NCBI GenBank assembly: GCA_027858325.1
Contig: JAQICU010000007.1
Coordinates: 1-9,474, forward strand
Reading direction: 5' to 3'
DNA from: Candidatus Cloacimonadota bacterium
GTDB lineage: Bacteria > Cloacimonadota > Cloacimonadia > Cloacimonadales > TCS61
Length of the DNA stretch: 9,474 nt
Of the stretch, positions 7,034 through 9,474 are shown in pieces (positions within the stretch are counted from its first letter, which is position 1; each line of letters starts with the position of its first letter). Both the position numbers and the translations under genes were made by a program. A model generated the notes under the pieces. That model was not told the origin of the DNA. It did no database searches and worked only from the letters and a program-made list of their open reading frames with translations.

Positions 7034-7191
7034 TATTACTCCCAGTTTATATTTATTATTTAACAATAACAAAAAAATTAACATTCTCTTCTTTGTCAAT
7101 TTTAAGTTGGAATGCGAAAGGTAACCAAGAACAAAATATTTGACAGAAAATTTGAATTAGTAAATTCTTTCTACAAGCTTATGGAGTAAAA
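7034..7191. promoter_or_regulatory. Divergent intergenic region with candidate promoters on both strands
   Basis: This gap of about 160 bp is the only space that can hold promoters for both the leftward seven-gene operon and the rightward pair. On the plus strand, TTGACA (7140-7145) is followed after 15 nt by TAAATTCT (7161-7168). The overlapping reading TTTG (7139-7142) with TAnnTT (7161-7166) resembles the -33/-7 elements described in Bacteroidetes. On the minus strand, TTGACA (complement of 7094-7099) is followed after 13 nt by TAATTTTT (complement of 7073-7080). The spacers are shorter than the sigma-70 optimum and the DNA is very AT-rich, so individual boxes are weak calls. The ribosome sites at each end (GGAG at 7183-7186 for the plus-strand gene, GGGAG at 7039-7043 for the minus-strand gene) are clear. 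Confidence 0.35.
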
Positions 7192-7650
7192 ATGAAGAAA
7201 TGGATTATTCTCTACTTTTTGTTTATAGTTGTAATTGCATCTGCTGAAGATTTTAATGATACCATATTTATTCAATTCCATCAAGCTCTCGATTCTCTGA
7301 TTCATATAAAATATCAAGTTACCCCAGCAACTTTTAAATTTAAAAATAAAACTTATGCCGGTTATGAGATTGTATTTGAAACTAAATGGTCACTGCTCGA
7401 TAAAGACACGGATCCGATGAGTATGTTTCGTCCTTTAAAAAGAAATTATTGGTACGCTTCCGGTTGGAGAGCAGATATCAGGTTCTGCGCCGATGGTCCC
7501 GGTTCAACATTTTACCTAATCAGAAACGGTGAATTTTTCTGCACTATCCGCTGGGAATTTGTTTCTTATATCGATGATAATGGTGAATATGTAACAGGTG
7601 ATGAGCTTTCGGGCAGAATACAATGTGGAACTGAAATTATTGAAAAATGA
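7192..7650 (+). CDS. Small exported protein of unknown function
   Basis: I do not recognise this 152-residue protein. Residues 1-18 (MKKWIILYFLFIVVIASA) form a clear Sec signal peptide with a likely cleavage at ASA|ED. There is no lipobox cysteine, so it should be periplasmic or secreted. The mature part (about 134 residues) is rich in aromatic residues and predicted to be mainly beta strand, with three cysteines (C99, C117, C145) and a tryptophan/tyrosine-rich centre (NYWYASGWRADIRF, 85-98). No T9SS sorting domain or repeat is present. The start is fixed by GGAG at 7183-7186, 5 nt before the ATG. The stop is 21 nt upstream of the T9SS-cargo gene, so the two are probably co-transcribed. Any functional link to that protein is inference only. 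Confidence 0.8.
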   Translation: MKKWIILYFLFIVVIASAEDFNDTIFIQFHQALDSLIHIKYQVTPATFKFKNKTYAGYEIVFETKWSLLDKDTDPMSMFRPLKRNYWYASGWRADIRFCADGPGSTFYLIRNGEFFCTIRWEFVSYIDDNGEYVTGDELSGRIQCGTEIIEK

Positions 7651-7671
7651 AAATAAAAAAAGGAGATACAA

Positions 7672-9213
7672 ATGAAAAAAATGATCATTCAATTTTTAAT
7701 TAGTTTAACTGTTGTTTTATCGGCACAAATGTTAACAGCACAAACAAATGTTTCCGGCGAAGTCTCGGGAATATGGGAGCTTGCCAATAGTCCGTATATC
7801 GTTGTAGGAGATATTTCGATTGTTGGGGATTCCTTATTGGTGATAGAAGCGGGTGTGGAAGTTAGATTTGATGGCTTTTATCAATTCGTTGCCTATGGGG
7901 TTTTATCTGCTGTTGGAACCGAATCCGAACCGATCCTTTTTACATCCAATGCTGCTACACCTAATCCCGGTGACTGGTACAATATTGACCTTTTCGATTC
8001 AAGTCTAATGCAATATTGCATTGTTGAATATGCCGGACAACCAGAGCCACCTTCTAACAGATTTGCCATCAGGTTAAGTGGTAGTAGTGAAGTTTTGAAT
8101 AATGTAATAAGACATAACAATGTTTCCGGTATTGGCGCAATGTTCGAGAGTTCTATCATCAGAAGTAATCTTATCTATGATAATTCTTCTGATTTCCCTT
8201 TCGGTGCAGGTATTTATTCTCAATGGTCGTCTGCCAAGATAATAAATAACACAATTGCAGGTAATAACTTAGATGGCTTATTGCTTCAGGCTAATAGTGA
8301 CAGTCTAACAGTGATAAACAATATTGTTGTTAACAACAACGGAGTTGGATTTCAATATGATCAAATTACAGGAAGCCCATTCCCAATAGCAGATTACAAT
8401 GATGTCTGGGGAAATACAACGAATTATGTTAATCTTACACCTGGAGAACACAGCATCTCGGAAAATCCATTATTTGTGGGAGCAGGTGATTATCATCTAA
8501 ATTCATATTCTCCCTGCGTTGATGCAGGAGATCCGGCTTACCCGCTTGATCCCGATGGCACAATTGCAGACATGGGAGCTTATCCCTTTTACCAGGATTT
8601 TGAAATAATTGTAAACGATCTTTCATATGCAAATCTTATGGGAGAAGATTGGGTAACAGAAGATCAGATAATCGATGAAGGTGATTCGCTGAACTTTTTT
8701 ATTGTTGCCTCCGACCCGAATGGTAATGATCTGGAATATGAATGGCTCCTGGATGGCGAAGAGGTTTCAATTGAAAGTATCTATCCTTTCCTGACCGATG
8801 AATCCTCAGCAGGAGAATATGAATTTATGCTGTTTGTTACCGATAATGCCGGTAACAGGAATGAGTTGAATTATCTTTGGAATATTACTGTTAATGATGT
8901 TGTATCAGTAGAAGATGAAATTTTATTTACTCCATATTCATTACAAAATTTTCCTAATCCCTTTAATCCTTCTACAACAATTAGTTTTGAAACCACGAAT
9001 TTACACGAAAATGCACAAATTGAAATTTATAATCTAAAAGGACAGAAAGTGAAGTCTTTCCCAATTAACCAATTCACTAATTCACAAATTCACCAAGTTA
9101 TTTGGAACGGAAGTGATGAAAATAATCAACCTGTAAGTTCGGGAATCTATTTTTATAAATTGAATATAAATGGAAAAACAGAAGCTGTGAGGAAATGTTT
9201 ATTGATGAAGTAA
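7672..9213 (+). CDS. Secreted parallel beta-helix / Ig-like protein with T9SS type A sorting domain
   Basis: This is a 513-residue cargo protein of the type IX secretion system, bound for the cell surface or medium. Layout: signal peptide 1 to about 23; right-handed parallel beta-helix, about 45-280, with Asn-rich rungs such as NNVIRHNNVSG, SNLIYDN, NNTIAGNN and NNIVVNNNG; a closing SPCVDAGDP ... DPDGTIADMGAYPFY segment (280-307); an Ig/PKD-like domain, about 310-408 (SDPNGNDLEYEWLLDGEE ... GEYEFMLFVTDNAGN); and the C-terminal sorting domain, about 418-513 (FPNPFNPSTTISF, IEIYNLKGQKV, IWNGSDENNQPVSSGIYFYKL). It starts at the ATG at 7672 with AGGAG at 7661-7665, 6 nt away. No catalytic residues could be recognised. 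Beta-helix folds include polysaccharide lyases as well as adhesins, so the role is open. Residues 464-477 are encoded by an 8-bp tandem repeat. Confidence 0.92.
   Translation: MKKMIIQFLISLTVVLSAQMLTAQTNVSGEVSGIWELANSPYIVVGDISIVGDSLLVIEAGVEVRFDGFYQFVAYGVLSAVGTESEPILFTSNAATPNPGDWYNIDLFDSSLMQYCIVEYAGQPEPPSNRFAIRLSGSSEVLNNVIRHNNVSGIGAMFESSIIRSNLIYDNSSDFPFGAGIYSQWSSAKIINNTIAGNNLDGLLLQANSDSLTVINNIVVNNNGVGFQYDQITGSPFPIADYNDVWGNTTNYVNLTPGEHSISENPLFVGAGDYHLNSYSPCVDAGDPAYPLDPDGTIADMGAYPFYQDFEIIVNDLSYANLMGEDWVTEDQIIDEGDSLNFFIVASDPNGNDLEYEWLLDGEEVSIESIYPFLTDESSAGEYEFMLFVTDNAGNRNELNYLWNITVNDVVSVEDEILFTPYSLQNFPNPFNPSTTISFETTNLHENAQIEIYNLKGQKVKSFPINQFTNSQIHQVIWNGSDENNQPVSSGIYFYKLNINGKTEAVRKCLLMK
9061..9100 (+). 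repeat. Degenerate 8-bp tandem repeat inside the T9SS sorting-domain coding sequence
   Basis: Five consecutive octamers can be read directly: CCAATTAA, CCAATTCA, CTAATTCA, CAAATTCA and CCAAGTTA. The consensus CCAATTCA is open in all phases and, over 24 nt, encodes the eight-residue unit PIHQFTNS. The protein here reads PINQFTNSQIHQV (464-476), matching that unit with small changes. The repeat sits between the IEIYNLKGQKV strand and the IWNG strand of the sorting domain, a loop that tolerates insertions. Because 8 is not a multiple of 3, gain or loss of one unit would shift the frame and remove the last 35-40 residues. Confidence 0.8.
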
Positions 9214-9284
9214 ACTTAAATCTTCGCAATCATCCGCAAGGGTTTGTGGTAATTATGATCTATGAAGAAGAGAAAAAAGGAAGA

Positions 9285-9314
9285 GGTAAGGGCACGCCTT
9301 GGCGTGCCCTTACC
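9285..9314. terminator. GC-rich perfect palindrome between convergent genes; terminator or interspersed palindromic repeat
   Basis: The arms GGTAAGGGCACGCC (9285-9298) and GGCGTGCCCTTACC (9301-9314) are perfect reverse complements separated by TT, giving a 13-14 bp stem with a tiny loop. It lies 71 nt after the stop of the T9SS-cargo gene and 10 nt after the stop of the partial minus-strand gene, so both transcripts would run into it. Reading leftward, the hairpin is followed by a pyrimidine-rich tract with six consecutive T (complement of 9273-9278), which fits an intrinsic terminator for the minus-strand gene. Reading rightward there is no T-run. The GC content is far above that of the surroundings, which is also typical of dispersed palindromic repeats. 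Confidence 0.6.
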
Positions 9315-9324
9315 AATCTAAAAA

Positions 9325-9474
9325 TTACTCCGCCACCACGATCACGCCGGTTCCAATTTTGTTAATAGTGTAATAATCCAGCAGCATAAAACCAAAAGCA
9401 ATAGGGTAGAAGATAATATAATAAATTGGAAGAAATATCACAAACACTTTTGATTTTGAGATCAATGAGAGTGG
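9325..9474 (-). CDS. C-terminal end of an unidentified membrane protein, cut by window edge
   Basis: An open frame enters from the right edge and ends at the TAA complementary to 9325-9327, giving 49 codons. The translation has a strongly hydrophobic stretch (KVFVIFLPIYYIIFYPIAFG, roughly visible residues 9-28), then LLDYYTINKIGTG and the hydrophobic end VIVVAE. It is probably the last transmembrane segment(s) and short tail of an inner-membrane protein. The call rests on the uninterrupted frame, the membrane-like composition and the hairpin placed just after its stop. No family can be assigned from this fragment, and the start lies outside the window. Confidence 0.6.
   Translation of the reverse strand, partial: PLSLISKSKVFVIFLPIYYIIFYPIAFGFMLLDYYTINKIGTGVIVVAE

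Noticed and set aside
7034..7099. Longer N-terminus for the beta-barrel protein starting at a TTG at 7099
   Set aside because: It would place 22 residues ahead of a clear signal peptide, has no ribosome site, and the TTG is part of a possible -35 element; the ATG at 7033 has GGGAG at the right distance.
7893..8632. Minus-strand open frames at 7893-8159 and 8435-8632
   Set aside because: Both are shadows of the beta-helix/T9SS gene on the other strand and lack motifs or plausible upstream signals.
9061..9100. Active phase-variation switch at the octamer repeat
   Set aside because: Copies differ from each other in most units, so efficient slippage is doubtful; kept as a repeat and a lead, not called as a switch.
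9214..9284. Possible small RNA or extra gene between the T9SS-cargo stop and the palindrome
   Set aside because: Only 71 nt, with no good start and ribosome site and no second stable stem found by eye.

Overview
The window is AT-rich DNA from an uncultured-type Gram-negative bacterium. Its signatures point to the FCB superphylum, most likely Cloacimonadota (WWE1) or a close relative. The evidence is a type IX secretion (T9SS) type A sorting domain (FPNPFNPSTTISF ... GIYFYKL), a parallel beta-helix protein with the 'DAGDP..PLDPDGT..DMGAYPFY' ending common in that group, an outer-membrane beta-barrel of the FadL/PorV kind, and a eukaryote-type UTP-glucose-1-phosphate uridylyltransferase. The taxonomic call is inference from protein style; there is no rRNA here.

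Left and centre (1-7033, minus strand): seven tightly packed genes read leftward, apparently one operon. In transcription order they are an outer-membrane beta-barrel protein (7033-5807), a RecJ-like DHH exonuclease (5799-4228), a 2x[4Fe-4S] ferredoxin (4212-4042), a geranylgeranyl-reductase family flavoprotein (4042-2849), a SEC59/DGK1-type CTP-dependent polyprenol/diacylglycerol kinase (2852-2262), a dolichyl-phosphate-sugar-synthase-like GT2 glycosyltransferase with two C-terminal membrane helices (2246-1314), and a UDPGP-family UTP-glucose-1-phosphate uridylyltransferase (1295 to beyond the left edge). Junctions are +7, +15, a 1-nt TAATG overlap, a 4-nt ATGA overlap, +15 and +18 nt. The last five form a coherent theme. 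The ferredoxin can feed electrons to an isoprenoid reductase, the kinase can phosphorylate an isoprenoid alcohol or a related lipid, the GT2 can place a sugar on a polyprenyl phosphate, and the uridylyltransferase can supply UDP-glucose. Together they resemble a bacterial 'dolichol-like' (saturated polyprenyl-phosphate) sugar pathway, or part of an archaeal-type isoprenoid lipid pathway. This is the most interesting content of the window.

Middle (7034-7191): a divergent intergenic region of about 160 bp with a TTGACA element facing each way.

Right (7192-9213, plus strand): two genes for exported proteins, a small secreted protein of unknown function and a 513-residue beta-helix/Ig-like/T9SS-cargo protein. 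The T9SS domain contains a degenerate 8-bp tandem repeat that encodes part of the protein.

Right edge (9214-9474): a near-perfect GC-rich palindrome (9285-9314), probably a terminator or an interspersed palindromic repeat, lies between the convergent ends of the T9SS-cargo gene and a partial minus-strand membrane protein (9325-9474). No tRNA, rRNA, CRISPR or transposase was seen.
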